In this document: positions 1 through 11,733 of the stretch, piece after piece
How positions within the stretch are numbered: position 1 is the stretch's first letter
Layout: every line of letters begins with the position of its first letter
Origin: Pseudomonadota bacterium
GTDB lineage: Bacteria; Pseudomonadota; Alphaproteobacteria; Sphingomonadales; Govanellaceae
Reading direction: 5' to 3'
Length of the DNA stretch: 64,000 bases
Assembly: GCA_003577275.1 (NCBI GenBank)
Contig: QEVO01000001.1
Coordinates: 124,001 to 188,000, forward strand
Position numbers and translations under genes: made by a program
Notes under the pieces: model-generated
Told to the model about the DNA's origin: nothing
Seen by the model: only the letters and a program-made list of their open reading frames with translations
The model's database searches: none

Positions 1-73
1 ACGCGGCAAACGCCAGCGCCCCGGCCAGTGCCGTCGCCGTCAAAACCTTAACTATGGCGCCACAAAAAGACAC
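1..73 (-). CDS. N-terminal fragment of a probable exported protein (runs off the window start)
   Basis: Read on the minus strand, a GGAGG ribosome site lies 7 bases before a GTG at 73-71. The open frame from there gives 24 residues that resemble a signal peptide: a short start with one Lys, then a run rich in Ala, Leu and Thr (VLTATALAGALAFAA). No stop occurs before the window edge. The rest of the protein is outside the window, so the product cannot be named. The start site and signal peptide are inferences from composition and the Shine-Dalgarno match only. Confidence 0.4.
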   Translation of the reverse strand, partial: MSFCGAIVKVLTATALAGALAFAA

Positions 74-290
74 CGGCGCTCCTCCCGAGCGATGATCACG
101 GCCTGCTCAGTCACCAGGGCAAAACCCCGTCCCGGCAGCCGATTGAACTTCTTCTCCCTTATTTAGTCCCGCTTTGCCGCACCGGCAAGGGCAGGTAAGG
201 GTGATTCGTTAAATTTGAAGGATAGAGTAGCATAATTTCACAATTTTTGCATCTGACTGGGATCAAGGGTAGCGTCTCCCTTTGTCGGCT

Positions 291-401
291 CGCCCTTCGA
301 CAAGCTCAGGGCGAACGGGGGTTTTTAAGCCGTTCGTGGCGAGCCTGCCTGCGGGGCCAAAGCGCCCCTGCGGCGCGGCGTGCCTGTCGAACCATGAACG
401 G
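291..401. repeat. Intergenic imperfect palindromic repeat with an internal insert
   Basis: Two arms, about 291-319 (cgcccttcgacaagctcagg then gcgaacgg) and 330-401 (ccgttcgtggcgagcctg ... cctgtcgaaccatgaacgg), are inverted copies of a sequence type common between genes in proteobacteria. The second arm is split at about 347-382 by a GC-rich insert. Short reading frames across it are low-complexity translations of the repeat and are not genes. I see no gene between 74 and 544. Confidence 0.6.
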
Positions 402-544
402 CTCATACTTGAGACACTACCGGATCAAGGAAGGGCACGGATCAACAGAACCGCTTCCCTCCAATCCCGATCCGCACTAAAACTGATGCGGCCGAAGCGA
501 CGGGTGAGTCGGCTTCTTTCCGGATCTAGCCGAGGGTGATTGGG

Positions 545-1003
545 GTGAAAGACAGGATTTCTACGACTACGGCGCTGATGATGGCGGCGCTATTAGCGTT
601 GACGCTGGCGGGATGCGGCAAGGACCGCGAGAAGGTGCTGCGCGAGCGCACGCTGGCTTCGGAAACCATATCCTCCATCGGGGTCAACGCCTATTTATGG
701 CGAGCCGCCCTCAACACTCTGGACTTCCTGCCCATGGCGCAGGTCGATTCCGCCGGCGGGGTGATCATCAGCGACTGGTACGTCAACCCCAGCGATCCCC
801 AGGAGCGGGCCAAGGTCACGGTCTATATCGTCGACAAGTCCCTGCGCGCCGACGCCGTGAAGGTCAATGTCTTCAAGCAGGTGCTGAAAAACGGCGAATG
901 GGCCGACAGCGCCGCCGGCCTGGACTCCGAAAAGACCATCGCCGACGCCATCCTGATCGAAGCCCGCCGGCTGCGCCTGGCCCAGGTTTCGAAAGAAGAC
1001 TGA
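545..1003 (+). CDS. DUF3576-type lipoprotein
   Basis: A small predicted outer-membrane or periplasmic lipoprotein of 152 residues. After a short charged start comes a hydrophobic stretch ending in the lipobox LAGC, so Cys is the likely lipidation site. The rest (SIGVNAYLWRAALNTLDFLP ... GVIISDWY) matches the DUF3576 family, which commonly sits upstream of leuS in alphaproteobacteria; its biochemical role is unknown to me. A GTG at 536 is in frame, but I prefer GTG 545 because GAGGG at 532-536 is correctly spaced from it. leuS follows after 62 bases and lptE, another envelope lipoprotein gene, lies beyond leuS. Confidence 0.85.
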   Translation: MKDRISTTTALMMAALLALTLAGCGKDREKVLRERTLASETISSIGVNAYLWRAALNTLDFLPMAQVDSAGGVIISDWYVNPSDPQERAKVTVYIVDKSLRADAVKVNVFKQVLKNGEWADSAAGLDSEKTIADAILIEARRLRLAQVSKED

Positions 1004-1065
1004 GCCGAGCGCGTCTCGTCTCCAATTAACGACGTCAAAGAATCCGCCGCGCCAGGTTTTGCACC

Positions 1066-3621
1066 ATGACTCGCTATAACGCTCGCGCCACTGAAATAAA
1101 ATGGCAAAAAATTTGGCAGCAGCGAAATTCATTCGCCACGCCGGCCGATCGCACGCGGCCGAAATATTACGTCCTGGAAATGTTTCCCTATCCTTCGGGC
1201 CGCATCCACATGGGGCATGTGCGCAACTACGCCATGGGCGACGTGGTGGCGCGCTTTCGCCGCGCCCAGGGCTATAACGTGCTCCATCCCATGGGCTGGG
1301 ACGCCTTCGGCATGCCAGCGGAAAACGCCGCCTTCGAGAACAAGACCCACCCGGCGCGCTGGACCTATCAGAACATCGACAACATGCGCCGGCAGTTGCA
1401 GGACTTAGGCCTGGCCTTGGATTGGAGCCGCGAATTCGCCACCTGCGATCCCACCTACTATCGCCACGAGCAGGCGATGTTCCTGGATTTCATGGACGCC
1501 GGACTGGTCTACCGCAAGGAATCCTGGGTCAACTGGGATCCGGTGGACATGACCGTGCTCGCCAACGAGCAGGTGATCGATGGCCGCGGTTGGCGCTCCG
1601 GCGCGCTGGTTGAGCGGCGCAAGTTGTCGCAGTGGTTTTTAAAAATCACCGCTTACGCCGAAGAGTTGTTGTCCGCCCTTGATACCTTGGAGCGCTGGCC
1701 GCCCAAGGTGCGGCTGATGCAGGAAAACTGGATCGGCCGTTCGGAAGGGGCGCGGCTCTTCTTCGATCTGAAAGCCGCGCCGGCGGGGTGCGAGCAGTTG
1801 GAAATCTACACCACCCGTCCCGACACCATCTTCGGCGCCAGCTTTTGCGCCATCGCCGCCGATCATCCGCTGGCCGCCGCGCTGGCGGCCCATGATCCGA
1901 AGCTGGCGGCGTTCATCGCCGAGTGCCGCCAGACCGGCACCAGCGAGGAAGCGCTGGAGAAGGCGGAAAAGCGGGGGCTACGCACCACGGTTGAAGCCGT
2001 GCACCCGTTCGATCCGCAATGGCGGCTGCCGGTGTTCATCGCCAACTTCGTGCTCATGGACTACGGTTCAGGCGCGATTTTCGGCTGTCCGGCGCACGAT
2101 CAGCGCGACCTGGAATTCGCCCGCAAGTATGATCTGCCGGTGCTGCCGGTGGTGATCCCCGAGGGCGTCGATCCCGCTGCCTTTACCATCGGCGAGGAGG
2201 CTTACGTCGAGGCCGGGCGCATCGCCAATTCGCGGTTTCTGGACGGCATGAGCGTCGAGGAAGCCAAGGCGGAGGTGGCGCGCCGCGCTGAAGCCGGCGG
2301 CTTCGGCAGCCGCACCGTCAATTATCGCCTGCGCGACTGGGGCGTGTCCCGCCAGCGCTACTGGGGCTGTCCGATCCCGATCATTCACTGCCCGTCCTGC
2401 GGCATCGTGCCGGCGCCGAAACAGGATCTGCCGGTGACGCTGCCCGATGACGTGACCTTCGACAAGCCGGGCAATCCCTTAGAGCACCACCCCACCTGGA
2501 AGCATGTGGAGTGTCCGCAGTGCGGCGCCAAGGCGAGACGGGAGACCGACACCTTCGATACCTTCATCGACTCGTCCTGGTATTTCGCGCGCTTCTGCTC
2601 GCCGCACGCCGAGACGCCGTTTGAACGCGAAGCGGCGGATTACTGGCTGCCGGTGGATCAGTACATCGGCGGCGTCGAGCACGCGATCCTGCATCTTCTC
2701 TATTCACGCTTCTTCACCCGCGCCATGAAACGGGTGGGATTGATTGGCCTTGATGAACCGTTCGCCGGCCTGTTCACCCAGGGCATGGTGTGCCATGAAA
2801 CCTACCGCGCGCCCAATGGCGATTATCTCCTGCCCGACCAAGTGGAGCGCGGCGATGGCGGCGCGGTGCGCGTGGCGGCGACGGGCGAAAGCGTCACCGT
2901 CGGCCGCTCCGAGAAGATGTCGAAATCGAAAAAGAATGTCGTTGATCCGTCGCTGATCATCGATACCTACGGCGCCGACACCGCGCGCTGGTTCGTGTTA
3001 TCCGACAGTCCGCCGGAACGCGATCTGGAATGGACGACGCAAGGCATCGAGGGCGCCTGGCGCTTTACCCAGCGCTTGTGGCGGCTGGTCATCACTTTGC
3101 ACAACAACGCCGCGGCGACGGCGAATGGCGCGAGCGGCAATGGCTTGGGCTTACGCCGCGCCACCCACAAGACCATCGCCCTGGTAACCAAGGCGATCGA
3201 GGATTTCCATTTCAACCGCGCCGTCGCCCATCTTTATGAATACGTCAACACCTTGTCGGCGCTCAAGCCGGACGAGGACGCGGCGGCGGTGCGCGAGGCC
3301 TTGGACACGCTGGTCATTCTCATCGGTCCGATGATGCCGCATCTCTCCGAGGAACTGTGGCAACTGCTGGGACATGACAGCCTTGCCATCGACGCGCCGT
3401 GGCCCAAGGCCGATCCGGCGCTCCTCATCGATGACACGGTAACCATCGCGGTGCAGGTGCAGGGCAAGCTGCGCGACACCATCGAGGCGCCAAAGGACGC
3501 GCCGCGCGAGGCCCTGGAAGCGCAAGTGCTGGCGCTGGAGAAAGTGCAGCGCGCGCTGGATGGCAAGGCGGTGAAAAAGGTCATCGTGGTGCCCAACCGC
3601 ATCGTCAACGTGGTGGCTTAA
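1066..3621 (+). CDS. leuS: Leucyl-tRNA synthetase
   Basis: Cytoplasmic class I aminoacyl-tRNA synthetase that charges tRNA-Leu. The 851 residues are typical of bacterial LeuRS. The HIGH-type motif is seen as [15 protein letters not shown] near residue 42, and the KMSKS loop as EKMSKSKKN near residue 618. Between them lie the editing (CP1) domain, with TTRPDT and the conserved GCPAHDQRD stretch, and a zinc-ribbon-like CPSC/CPQC pair. The C-terminal part ends in the anticodon-binding and tRNA-binding domains ([11 protein letters not shown]). The ATG at 1066 gives the standard N-terminus. lptE starts 4 bases after the stop, so the two are probably co-transcribed. Confidence 0.97.
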   Translation: MTRYNARATEIKWQKIWQQRNSFATPADRTRPKYYVLEMFPYPSGRIHMGHVRNYAMGDVVARFRRAQGYNVLHPMGWDAFGMPAENAAFENKTHPARWTYQNIDNMRRQLQDLGLALDWSREFATCDPTYYRHEQAMFLDFMDAGLVYRKESWVNWDPVDMTVLANEQVIDGRGWRSGALVERRKLSQWFLKITAYAEELLSALDTLERWPPKVRLMQENWIGRSEGARLFFDLKAAPAGCEQLEIYTTRPDTIFGASFCAIAADHPLAAALAAHDPKLAAFIAECRQTGTSEEALEKAEKRGLRTTVEAVHPFDPQWRLPVFIANFVLMDYGSGAIFGCPAHDQRDLEFARKYDLPVLPVVIPEGVDPAAFTIGEEAYVEAGRIANSRFLDGMSVEEAKAEVARRAEAGGFGSRTVNYRLRDWGVSRQRYWGCPIPIIHCPSCGIVPAPKQDLPVTLPDDVTFDKPGNPLEHHPTWKHVECPQCGAKARRETDTFDTFIDSSWYFARFCSPHAETPFEREAADYWLPVDQYIGGVEHAILHLLYSRFFTRAMKRVGLIGLDEPFAGLFTQGMVCHETYRAPNGDYLLPDQVERGDGGAVRVAATGESVTVGRSEKMSKSKKNVVDPSLIIDTYGADTARWFVLSDSPPERDLEWTTQGIEGAWRFTQRLWRLVITLHNNAAATANGASGNGLGLRRATHKTIALVTKAIEDFHFNRAVAHLYEYVNTLSALKPDEDAAAVREALDTLVILIGPMMPHLSEELWQLLGHDSLAIDAPWPKADPALLIDDTVTIAVQVQGKLRDTIEAPKDAPREALEAQVLALEKVQRALDGKAVKKVIVVPNRIVNVVA

Positions 3622-3625
3622 ACAC

Positions 3626-4171
3626 ATGACCGCGCGCGCCATCCGGATGCTGACGATCGCGCTGATGGCGCTGACCATGGCCGCCTGCGGATTTGAGCCG
3701 ATGTATGGCGCGCGGCCCCGCGGTGGTTCGGCGGCAAGCGATCTGGGCGCGATCGAGCTGGCGCCGATCGTTGACGCCGAAGGCGGACCGTTTCGTCTCG
3801 GCCTCCTCATGAAGAACGCTTTGAGCGACCGGCTTTATGCCTCCGGCAGTACGGCGCCGCGATATCGTCTGGAGATGTCGGTGGAGCGCGATTTGCAAGG
3901 CTTCGGCTTTCGTCCCGACGAGGCGGTGACGCGCTATGGCTTGAAGCTGACCGCGCATTATCGCCTGATCGATCTCGCCACCGGCAACGTCGCGCTGGAA
4001 GAATCGGCGCGCGCTTATAACTCCTACGACGTGGTGCAGTCGGACTTCGCCACGCTGATGGCCGAGCGCAACATGGAAGAGCGGTTGGCGCGCGATCTGG
4101 GCGAGCGCATCTCCAGCCGCCTCGGGCTTTATTTCCGCAACCGCCCCGCCGCCGCCCCGGCGGCGCCCTGA
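3626..4171 (+). CDS. lptE: LPS-assembly lipoprotein LptE
   Basis: Outer-membrane lipoprotein partner of LptD in the last step of lipopolysaccharide transport. The 181-residue protein starts with a signal peptide and lipobox MAACGFEPMYG, the typical start of alphaproteobacterial LptE (GFxPxYG after the lipidated Cys). The body has the expected mix of beta strands (RYRLEMSVERDLQGFGFRPD) and a C-terminal helix, then an Ala/Pro tail. It lies between leuS (4-base gap) and holA (5-base gap), the conserved leuS-lptE-holA order of proteobacteria. Confidence 0.92.
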   Translation: MTARAIRMLTIALMALTMAACGFEPMYGARPRGGSAASDLGAIELAPIVDAEGGPFRLGLLMKNALSDRLYASGSTAPRYRLEMSVERDLQGFGFRPDEAVTRYGLKLTAHYRLIDLATGNVALEESARAYNSYDVVQSDFATLMAERNMEERLARDLGERISSRLGLYFRNRPAAAPAAP

Positions 4172-4176
4172 CGGCC

Positions 4177-5214
4177 ATGGTCAAGGCGGCATCGCGCGAC
4201 ATCCCGCGGCAGCTTAAATCCCTGGAGGCTGTCTATCGCGCGGTTCTCGTCTACGGTCCCAACGAGGGTCTGGTGCGCGAGCGCGCCGATCTGATCGCCC
4301 GTCAGGTGGCAGCCGATTTATCCGATCCCTTCAACGTGGCGCGGCTGAGCGGGGCCATGGTGGCCGCCGATCCGTCGCTGCTCGGCGACGAGGCGGCGGC
4401 GATCTCCATGATGGGCGGCCGGCGGGTGATCCTGGTTGAGGCGGCCGGCGATGCCGTCGCCGCGCCGTTGGAGGACTTTCTTAGCGCGCCCAAGGGCGAT
4501 GGGCTGATCGTGTTGATCGCCGGCGATCTGCCGGCGCGCTCGGCGCTGCGCCAGACTGCCGAGGCATCGGCGTCGGCGCTGGCGCTGCCTTGTTACGACG
4601 ATGACGCGCAGAGCATCGAAACCCTGGCCCGCGGTCTGGCGGAAGCTGAGGGGTTGCGCTTCGACGCCGACGCGCTGCGTCTCTTAACCGGCAGCGTCGG
4701 CAGCGATCGCATGGTGGCGCGGGGCGAGATCGACAAGCTCCTGCTTTACAAGGCCAAAGACGCCGAACGGCGGATTACCGTCGAGGATATCCGCGCCGCC
4801 ATTGGCGACAGCGCCGACTTGACCTTGGACGCGGTGGCGGAGGCGGTCACCGGCGGCGACCTGAAGCGGCTGGAGGATGTGCTCAGCCGCGCCTTTTTGC
4901 AGGGCGAGGCGGCGGTCTCCATCCTGCGCGCCATTGGTCGCCGGCTGCTGCGGCTTTATGAAGCGGCGGACGCGGTGGCGGCAGGCAGCCGACCGGAGGA
5001 AGCCGTCAAACGACTGCGGCCGATGGTGTTTTTCAAGGATGTGCCGGCGTTTGTCTCGCAGCTCAACCGCTGGACGCCCGACGCCTTGATGAGCGCGCTC
5101 AAATTGGTGATCGAGGCCGAAATCCAGGCCAAGACCACCGGTCTGCCCGCCGACGCCATCTGCGCCCGCGCCGCGCTGCGCATCGCCAACGCCGCCCGCG
5201 TCGGCCGCGGGTGA
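4177..5214 (+). CDS. holA: DNA polymerase III subunit delta
   Basis: Delta subunit of the clamp-loader complex; it opens the beta sliding clamp. Length (345 residues) and order suit the family: an N-terminal AAA-like region with VLVYGPNEGLVRERADLIA in place of an active Walker A, a middle segment with the conserved GSDRMVARGEIDKLLLY, and a C-terminal collar domain (LRAIGRRLLRLYEAADAV). It closes the DUF3576-leuS-lptE-holA run and is convergent with glpK 38 bases downstream. Confidence 0.93.
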   Translation: MVKAASRDIPRQLKSLEAVYRAVLVYGPNEGLVRERADLIARQVAADLSDPFNVARLSGAMVAADPSLLGDEAAAISMMGGRRVILVEAAGDAVAAPLEDFLSAPKGDGLIVLIAGDLPARSALRQTAEASASALALPCYDDDAQSIETLARGLAEAEGLRFDADALRLLTGSVGSDRMVARGEIDKLLLYKAKDAERRITVEDIRAAIGDSADLTLDAVAEAVTGGDLKRLEDVLSRAFLQGEAAVSILRAIGRRLLRLYEAADAVAAGSRPEEAVKRLRPMVFFKDVPAFVSQLNRWTPDALMSALKLVIEAEIQAKTTGLPADAICARAALRIANAARVGRG

Positions 5215-5252
5215 GTTGCGGGACGCTGGCTTGAGCGCTACGCGAAGCCACG

Positions 5253-6737
<1,485 letters not shown>

Positions 6738-6827
6738 CTATCCCTCCCATGTCATGCCCTCTATACAGACCGAGTCTACTGCCGTTATCGTGGACGTCGA
6801 GAGGTCTTTGGTGAGATTGAGGGGGGC

Positions 6828-8315
6828 GTGACGCTCGATCTTCTGGTCATCGGCGGCGGCATCAACGGCGTCGGCATCGCCCGCGACGCCGCCGGGCGTG
6901 GTCTGAAAGTGGCGCTTCTGGAAGCCGGCGACCTCGGCGGCGCCACCTCGTCAGCCTCCAGCAAGCTCATTCATGGCGGGCTGCGCTACCTGGAAACCTA
7001 TGAGTTCGGCCTGGTGCGCGCCTCGCTCTTGGAGCGGGAAATCCTCGCCCGCGCCGCCCCTCATTTGGTGCAGCCTTTGACCTTTGTCCTGCCCCATGAC
7101 CGCTTCCAGCGGCCGCGCTGGATGATCCGCGCCGGTCTTTTCCTCTACGATTGCCTGGCGCACAGCGACCGTTTCGCCCGCTCCCGCGCCGTTGATCTAA
7201 ACTCCGGCGTTTTCGCCGCTCCCTTGAAGCCTGATTTCCGCCATGGCTTTACCTATAGCGACGGTTGGACCGATGACGCCCGGCTGGTGATTTTGAACGC
7301 CATGGATGCGCGCTTGCGCGGCGCGGAGATCTGGCCGCGCACCCGGGCGGTGGAGGCCCGGCCGCAAAACAGCGGCTGGCATGTCGTAGCGGAGGACAGG
7401 CGCGGGCGGCGCGAATTTACCGCCAAGGCGATCGTCAACGCCACCGGTCCGTGGGCGTCCGAGATCGACCGGCGGGTGCTGGGCGTAGCCAAACCGCCAA
7501 GGTTGCGGCTGATCAAGGGCAGCCACATCATCGCGCCGCGGCTTTATCCCGGCGATCACGCCTACCTGTTGCAGGCCACCGACGGCCGGGTGGTGTTCGT
7601 GCTGCCCTTTGAGGACGACTATCATCTGATCGGCACCACCGAGGTCGAGATCGGCGACATGGACGCGCCGCCGGCCGTCACGCCAGCAGAAATTTCTTAT
7701 CTGTGCGATGCGGTCGGCCGCTTCTTCCGTCACCCGCCGCGCGCTGAAGACGTAATTCACAGCTTCGCCGGGGTGCGGCCCTTGTACGACGACGGCCGCG
7801 CCGATCCCAGCAAGATGAGCCGCGATTATGTCTTAAAGCGCCACCTGATCGACGGCGCGACGGCGCTCTCGGTTTACGGCGGCAAGCTCACCACCTATCG
7901 CCGGCTGGCCGAGGCGGCGCTGAAGAAGATCAGCTCGGCGCTGCCGCAGCGCGGCGCGCCCTGGACACATGCCGGCGTGCTGCCGGGCGGCGATTTCTTC
8001 GGTGGTCCGGAAGCGTTGCTCAATGCCCTGCGGGAGCGCGCGCCGTGGCTGCCGGAGGAGACCGCCGAACGTTGGGCGCGCTCCTACGGCGCCATGAGTT
8101 TTGATATTTTAGCCAAGGCGCGCAACCGCAGCGAGCTCGGGGCCGAGATCATCCCCGGCTTGTGCGAGCAGGAAGCGCGCCATCTGGTGCGTCATGAATG
8201 GGCGATGACGGCGGACGATATTTTATGGCGGCGCACCCGGCTCGGCCTGACCGCGCCATCGGGCGCAGCCGAGGCATTGACGCACTGGCTGGCGCGTGAA
8301 CGCACAGGAGGATGA
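6828..8315 (+). CDS. glpD: Aerobic glycerol-3-phosphate dehydrogenase
   Basis: FAD-linked membrane-associated enzyme that oxidises glycerol 3-phosphate to dihydroxyacetone phosphate and feeds electrons to quinone. The N-terminal dinucleotide-binding motif is DLLVIGGGINGVGIARDAAG, followed by the family signature SSASSKLIHGGLRYLE. Length 495 is typical. It starts at GTG 6828 after a G-rich ribosome site. The 90-base gap to glpK (6738-6827) must hold both promoters. The next gene, a cytochrome b561-type protein, begins immediately after the stop and may be co-transcribed. Confidence 0.95.
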   Translation: MTLDLLVIGGGINGVGIARDAAGRGLKVALLEAGDLGGATSSASSKLIHGGLRYLETYEFGLVRASLLEREILARAAPHLVQPLTFVLPHDRFQRPRWMIRAGLFLYDCLAHSDRFARSRAVDLNSGVFAAPLKPDFRHGFTYSDGWTDDARLVILNAMDARLRGAEIWPRTRAVEARPQNSGWHVVAEDRRGRREFTAKAIVNATGPWASEIDRRVLGVAKPPRLRLIKGSHIIAPRLYPGDHAYLLQATDGRVVFVLPFEDDYHLIGTTEVEIGDMDAPPAVTPAEISYLCDAVGRFFRHPPRAEDVIHSFAGVRPLYDDGRADPSKMSRDYVLKRHLIDGATALSVYGGKLTTYRRLAEAALKKISSALPQRGAPWTHAGVLPGGDFFGGPEALLNALRERAPWLPEETAERWARSYGAMSFDILAKARNRSELGAEIIPGLCEQEARHLVRHEWAMTADDILWRRTRLGLTAPSGAAEALTHWLARERTGG

Positions 8316-8316
8316 C

Positions 8317-8976
8317 ATGACCGCTCCCACCGACGCCAAGCTCAAGGTGTGGGATCTGCCCACCCGGGTGTTTCACTGGTTGATCGTGGCGTTGTTTGTG
8401 GTGTCCTGCCTTACCGCCGGCGAGGCAATGAAAATTCACATGCTGTCGGGCCTGTTGACCTTTACTCTGGTGGCGACGCGCATCCTGTGGGGCTTCTTCG
8501 GCAGCACCACCAGCCGCTTTGGCAGCTTTCTCAAGCAGCCGAAAACAGTGCTGAGCTACGCCCGGCAACTGCGTCCCGGCTACGCCCCGCCGGTGTTCGG
8601 CCACACGCCCACCGGCGGCTGGATGATCGTGGCGCTCCTGGCGCTTCTAATGCTGATGCCGATGGTCGGCGCCTTCGGCAACGATGACGTCACCTTTCGC
8701 GGGCCCTTGTCCTATCTGGTGGATAAACAAACCTCCGACGCCTTGACCGAACTGCACGAGGCGCTGTTTTCCATCCTGATCAGCCTGGTGATCCTTCACG
8801 TCCTGGCGGTCGTCGTCTACCATTTCGTTTTCAAGGAGGATCTGGTGCGGCCGATGATCACCGGCGAACGGCCCTGGCGCGGGCCGCTGCCGGCGGCGCG
8901 ATTTGTCTCGGCGCGCTTGGCCCTGTTGTTGTGGCTGGCCATGCTGGCGCTGGTTTACGTTTATGTCTTAAGGTGA
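8317..8976 (+). CDS. Cytochrome b561-type membrane haem protein
   Basis: Diheme cytochrome b of the bacterial b561/Ni-Fe hydrogenase b-subunit type, which moves electrons between quinone and a periplasmic partner. The start VWDLPTRVFHWLIVALFVVS carries the usual first haem-ligand His, and the protein has four to five membrane segments with further His residues (GEAMKIHMLSG, LTELHEALFS, LILHVLAVVVYH). AGGAGG sits 5 bases before ATG 8317, so this start is preferred over GTG 8296. It converges on a cytochrome c' gene with only 3 bases between stops; pairing of b561 with cytochrome c is common in this family. Confidence 0.85.
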   Translation: MTAPTDAKLKVWDLPTRVFHWLIVALFVVSCLTAGEAMKIHMLSGLLTFTLVATRILWGFFGSTTSRFGSFLKQPKTVLSYARQLRPGYAPPVFGHTPTGGWMIVALLALLMLMPMVGAFGNDDVTFRGPLSYLVDKQTSDALTELHEALFSILISLVILHVLAVVVYHFVFKEDLVRPMITGERPWRGPLPAARFVSARLALLLWLAMLALVYVYVLR

Positions 8977-8979
8977 CGG

Positions 8980-9423
8980 CTACTTGGTGCGGTAGTCGTC
9001 GTGGCAGCCCTTGCAGGTTTTGAAAAGCTCGCCGAGCGCGCCCTTGGCCGCCGTCGCGCCGCCGGTTGAGGCCAGGGTGGCCACCGTCTTGGCGCGCTCT
9101 TCCAGGAGTTTCAGGCCCGCTTCAAATTTCGTCCAATCCTTCCATACCTCGGCCTTGGCGGTGGTCCTTTCCTTGCCCTGACCATGGGTGTTCTGCCGGA
9201 AGGCGTCGACGGCCAATGTGGCGGCAGACGCTACCAGATTGGCGTGGGTGGCGAACGCCGCGGAATAGGGAATCTGGCCTTCGGCGATCAGATTCATGGC
9301 GTGGGCGTTGGCGCCGATGGTCTGCATCACGTCCTGGCGGTAGAGGATGGCGTCGTCCGGCGCGGCGGCATATGCCGTGGCGGCGGTCATGATGGAGGCG
9401 CCGAGGATCAGCGTTTTCAGCAT
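8980..9423 (-). CDS. Cytochrome c'
   Basis: Periplasmic four-helix c-type cytochrome. A signal peptide (LILGASIMTAATAYA) is followed by a roughly 125-residue helical domain and the haem-attachment motif CKGCH nine residues from the C-terminus, the position characteristic of cytochrome c'. The family binds NO or CO and can act in nitrosative stress protection. It faces the cytochrome b561 gene, which could be its electron donor; that pairing is inference. Confidence 0.88.
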   Translation of the reverse strand: MLKTLILGASIMTAATAYAAAPDDAILYRQDVMQTIGANAHAMNLIAEGQIPYSAAFATHANLVASAATLAVDAFRQNTHGQGKERTTAKAEVWKDWTKFEAGLKLLEERAKTVATLASTGGATAAKGALGELFKTCKGCHDDYRTK

Positions 9424-9490
9424 GGGGTCCCTCTTTGGTTACTGTGCCCATTCACTGTGGCACGAGAAACCGGCCGCTGGCAACGACTCC

Positions 9491-10675
9491 TCACATAGTG
9501 TTGATGCCCATGGTCTCGGCGAACAATTCGCGGCCGATCAACATGCGCCGGATCTCGCTGGTGCCGGCGCCGATTTCATAAAGCTTGGCGTCGCGCATGA
9601 TGCGGCCAGTGGGATATTCATTGATATAGCCGTTGCCGCCCAGGGCCTGGATCGCTTCCAGGGAAAGCCAGGTCGCCTTCTCGGCGGCGTAAAGAATGCA
9701 GCCGGCGGCGTCCTTCCTGGTCGTCTCGCCCCGGTCACACGCCTGCGCCACGGCATAGACATAGGCGCGGCAGGCGCTAAGCGTGGTGTACATATCGGCG
9801 AGCTTGCCCTGCATCAGCTGAAACTCGCCGATCGCCTGGCCGAACTGCTTGCGCTCGTGCACGTAAGGAATGACCACGTCCATCGCCGCCTGCATCAAGC
9901 CTAAGGGCCCGGCGGACAGCACCACGCGCTCATAATCAAGGCCCGACATCAAGACTCGCACGCCGCCGCCTTCCGCGCCGAGCACGTTTTCCGCCGGCAC
10001 TTCGCAATCCTGGAACACCAGCTCGCAGGTGTTGGAGCCGCGCATGCCGAGCTTGTCGAGTTTTTGCGCGGTGGAAAATCCCTTAAAGCCCTTCTCGATC
10101 AGGAACGCGGTGATGCCTTTCGGCCCAGCCTGCATGTCGGTCTTGGCGTAGACCACCAGCACGTTGGCGTCCGGCCCGTTGGTGATCCACATCTTGTTGC
10201 CGTTCAAGATATAGCGGTCGCCCTTTTTATCGGCGCGCAAGCGCATGGAAACCACGTCCGAACCGGAGCCCGGCTCCGACATGGCGAGCGCGCCCACATG
10301 CTCGCCGGAAATCAGCTTGGGCAGATATTTCGCCTTCTGCGCGGCGTTGCCGTTGCGGTTGATCTGATTGACGCACAAGTTGGAGTGCGCGCCGTAGGAC
10401 AGGCCCACCGAGCCCGAGCCGCGGGAGATTTCCTCCATGGCGACGCAATGGGCAAGATAGCCCATGCCGGCGCCGCCGTATTGCGGATCAGCGGTGATGC
10501 CAAGCACGCCGATGCTGCCGAGCTTTTTCCACAGATCCATGGGGAACGTGTTGGTGTGGTCGATCTCGGCGGCGCGTGGGCTTATCTCGGCGGCGACGAA
10601 TTTCGCCACCATGTCGCGCAGCGCATCGATCTCCTCGCCCAGCGCAAACTTCATGAAATAGGAAAAAGACGACAT
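9491..10675 (-). CDS. liuA: Isovaleryl-CoA dehydrogenase
   Basis: FAD acyl-CoA dehydrogenase converting isovaleryl-CoA to 3-methylcrotonyl-CoA in leucine breakdown. 394 residues. Visible family marks are [57 protein letters not shown], the active-site region [15 protein letters not shown] and the C-terminal [18 protein letters not shown]. It is the last gene of the minus-strand liu operon, one base after the liuE stop, so translational coupling is likely. Specificity for isovaleryl-CoA rests on sequence resemblance plus its operon. Confidence 0.94.
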   Translation of the reverse strand: MSSFSYFMKFALGEEIDALRDMVAKFVAAEISPRAAEIDHTNTFPMDLWKKLGSIGVLGITADPQYGGAGMGYLAHCVAMEEISRGSGSVGLSYGAHSNLCVNQINRNGNAAQKAKYLPKLISGEHVGALAMSEPGSGSDVVSMRLRADKKGDRYILNGNKMWITNGPDANVLVVYAKTDMQAGPKGITAFLIEKGFKGFSTAQKLDKLGMRGSNTCELVFQDCEVPAENVLGAEGGGVRVLMSGLDYERVVLSAGPLGLMQAAMDVVIPYVHERKQFGQAIGEFQLMQGKLADMYTTLSACRAYVYAVAQACDRGETTRKDAAGCILYAAEKATWLSLEAIQALGGNGYINEYPTGRIMRDAKLYEIGAGTSEIRRMLIGRELFAETMGINTM

Positions 10676-10676
10676 C

Positions 10677-11618
10677 TCATGTCTCCTGATTGATCACTTT
10701 ATGTTTCATCGCCCGCGCCACTTTCGACGCCGGCGGGCGCTTGAGTGCATCGGCGATATGCCAGGCGGCCTTGACCACCGCCGGCAGATCGACGCCGGTA
10801 TGAATGCCCAGACCATCGAGCATATAAAGCACGTCCTCGGTGGCGACATTGCCCGATGCGCCCGCCGCATATGGACAGCCGCCCAGGCCGGCGACCGAGG
10901 CGTCAATAACCGCAATGCCGTGGCGGAGCGCCTCATAAATATTCGCCAGCGCCTGGCCGTAAGTATCATGGCAGTGGATCGCCAACTGATCGGCGCGCGC
11001 AACCTTCAACACCGCATCCAACATGGCGGCGATCTTGTTGGGCGTGCCGACGCCGATGGTATCGCCGAGGCTCACCTCATAAACGCCAAGCTCCAGGAGC
11101 GCCTGCGTCACTTGCGCGACTTTTTGCGGCGTGATCTCTCCTTCATACGGGCAGCCGACGACGCACGACACATAGCCGCGCACGGCAATGTTGTTGAGCC
11201 GCGCTAGGTCGATGACCGGCTTGAAGCGCTCGATGCTCTCGGCGATGGAGCAGTTGATGTTCTTTTGCGAGAACGCTTCCGAAGCGGCGGCAAAGATCGC
11301 CCAGGTATCGGCTCTGGCCTGCAACGCCGCTTCCGCGCCCTTCAAGTTTGGCGTCAGCACCGGATAACGCACGCCGGCGCGACGATTGAGGCGCATCATC
11401 ACCTCAGCATTGTCGCCCATCTGCGGCACCCATTTGGCCGAGACGAAACTGGTCGCCTCGACAAACGGCAGCCCCGCCGCCGCCAGCTTTTCAATCAGCG
11501 TGACTTTAACATCGGTCGCCACCGTCACCGGCTCGTTCTGCAAGCCGTCCCGGGGGCCGACTTCGTAAAGGGTGACACGGGCGGGCAATTGCATGGTCAT
11601 TTTCAGCCTGCGCGACAT
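10677..11618 (-). CDS. liuE: Hydroxymethylglutaryl-CoA lyase
   Basis: Splits HMG-CoA to acetyl-CoA and acetoacetate, the last step of leucine catabolism. TIM-barrel of 313 residues with N-terminal [16 protein letters not shown] (catalytic and metal residues), the divalent-metal histidines in [20 protein letters not shown] and the signature [24 protein letters not shown] holding the reactive Cys. The annotated start (ATG 11618) may be slightly long; an ATG six codons downstream is possible. A 67-bp palindromic repeat lies between it and liuD. Confidence 0.94.
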   Translation of the reverse strand: MSRRLKMTMQLPARVTLYEVGPRDGLQNEPVTVATDVKVTLIEKLAAAGLPFVEATSFVSAKWVPQMGDNAEVMMRLNRRAGVRYPVLTPNLKGAEAALQARADTWAIFAAASEAFSQKNINCSIAESIERFKPVIDLARLNNIAVRGYVSCVVGCPYEGEITPQKVAQVTQALLELGVYEVSLGDTIGVGTPNKIAAMLDAVLKVARADQLAIHCHDTYGQALANIYEALRHGIAVIDASVAGLGGCPYAAGASGNVATEDVLYMLDGLGIHTGVDLPAVVKAAWHIADALKRPPASKVARAMKHKVINQET

Positions 11619-11628
11619 TCATATATGC

Positions 11629-11695
11629 CGTCACCCCCGCGAAAGCGGGGGTCCAGTCCAACGGCGGCATGGATTCCCGCTTGCGCGGGAATGAC
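11629..11695. repeat. Intergenic palindromic repeat inside the liu operon
   Basis: Two hairpins in tandem: cccccgcgaaagcgggggtc and ggattcccgcttgcgcggga. This type is dispersed in many proteobacterial genomes. It lies between liuD and liuE and could act as an RNA stem affecting transcript stability or partial termination within the operon; that effect is inference. Confidence 0.7.
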
Positions 11696-11733
11696 AATGT
11701 TCATTGAATTGCCGGCCCTTGCGATCATCACTC

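Noticed and set aside
247-539. Two overlapping short plus-strand frames before DUF3576
   Set aside because: They translate the palindromic intergenic repeat at 291-401 and have no protein-like features.
11629-11695. CRISPR-like repeat between liuD and liuE
   Set aside because: Only two dissimilar hairpins and no spacers; it is a dispersed palindromic element. I saw no CRISPR array anywhere in the window.
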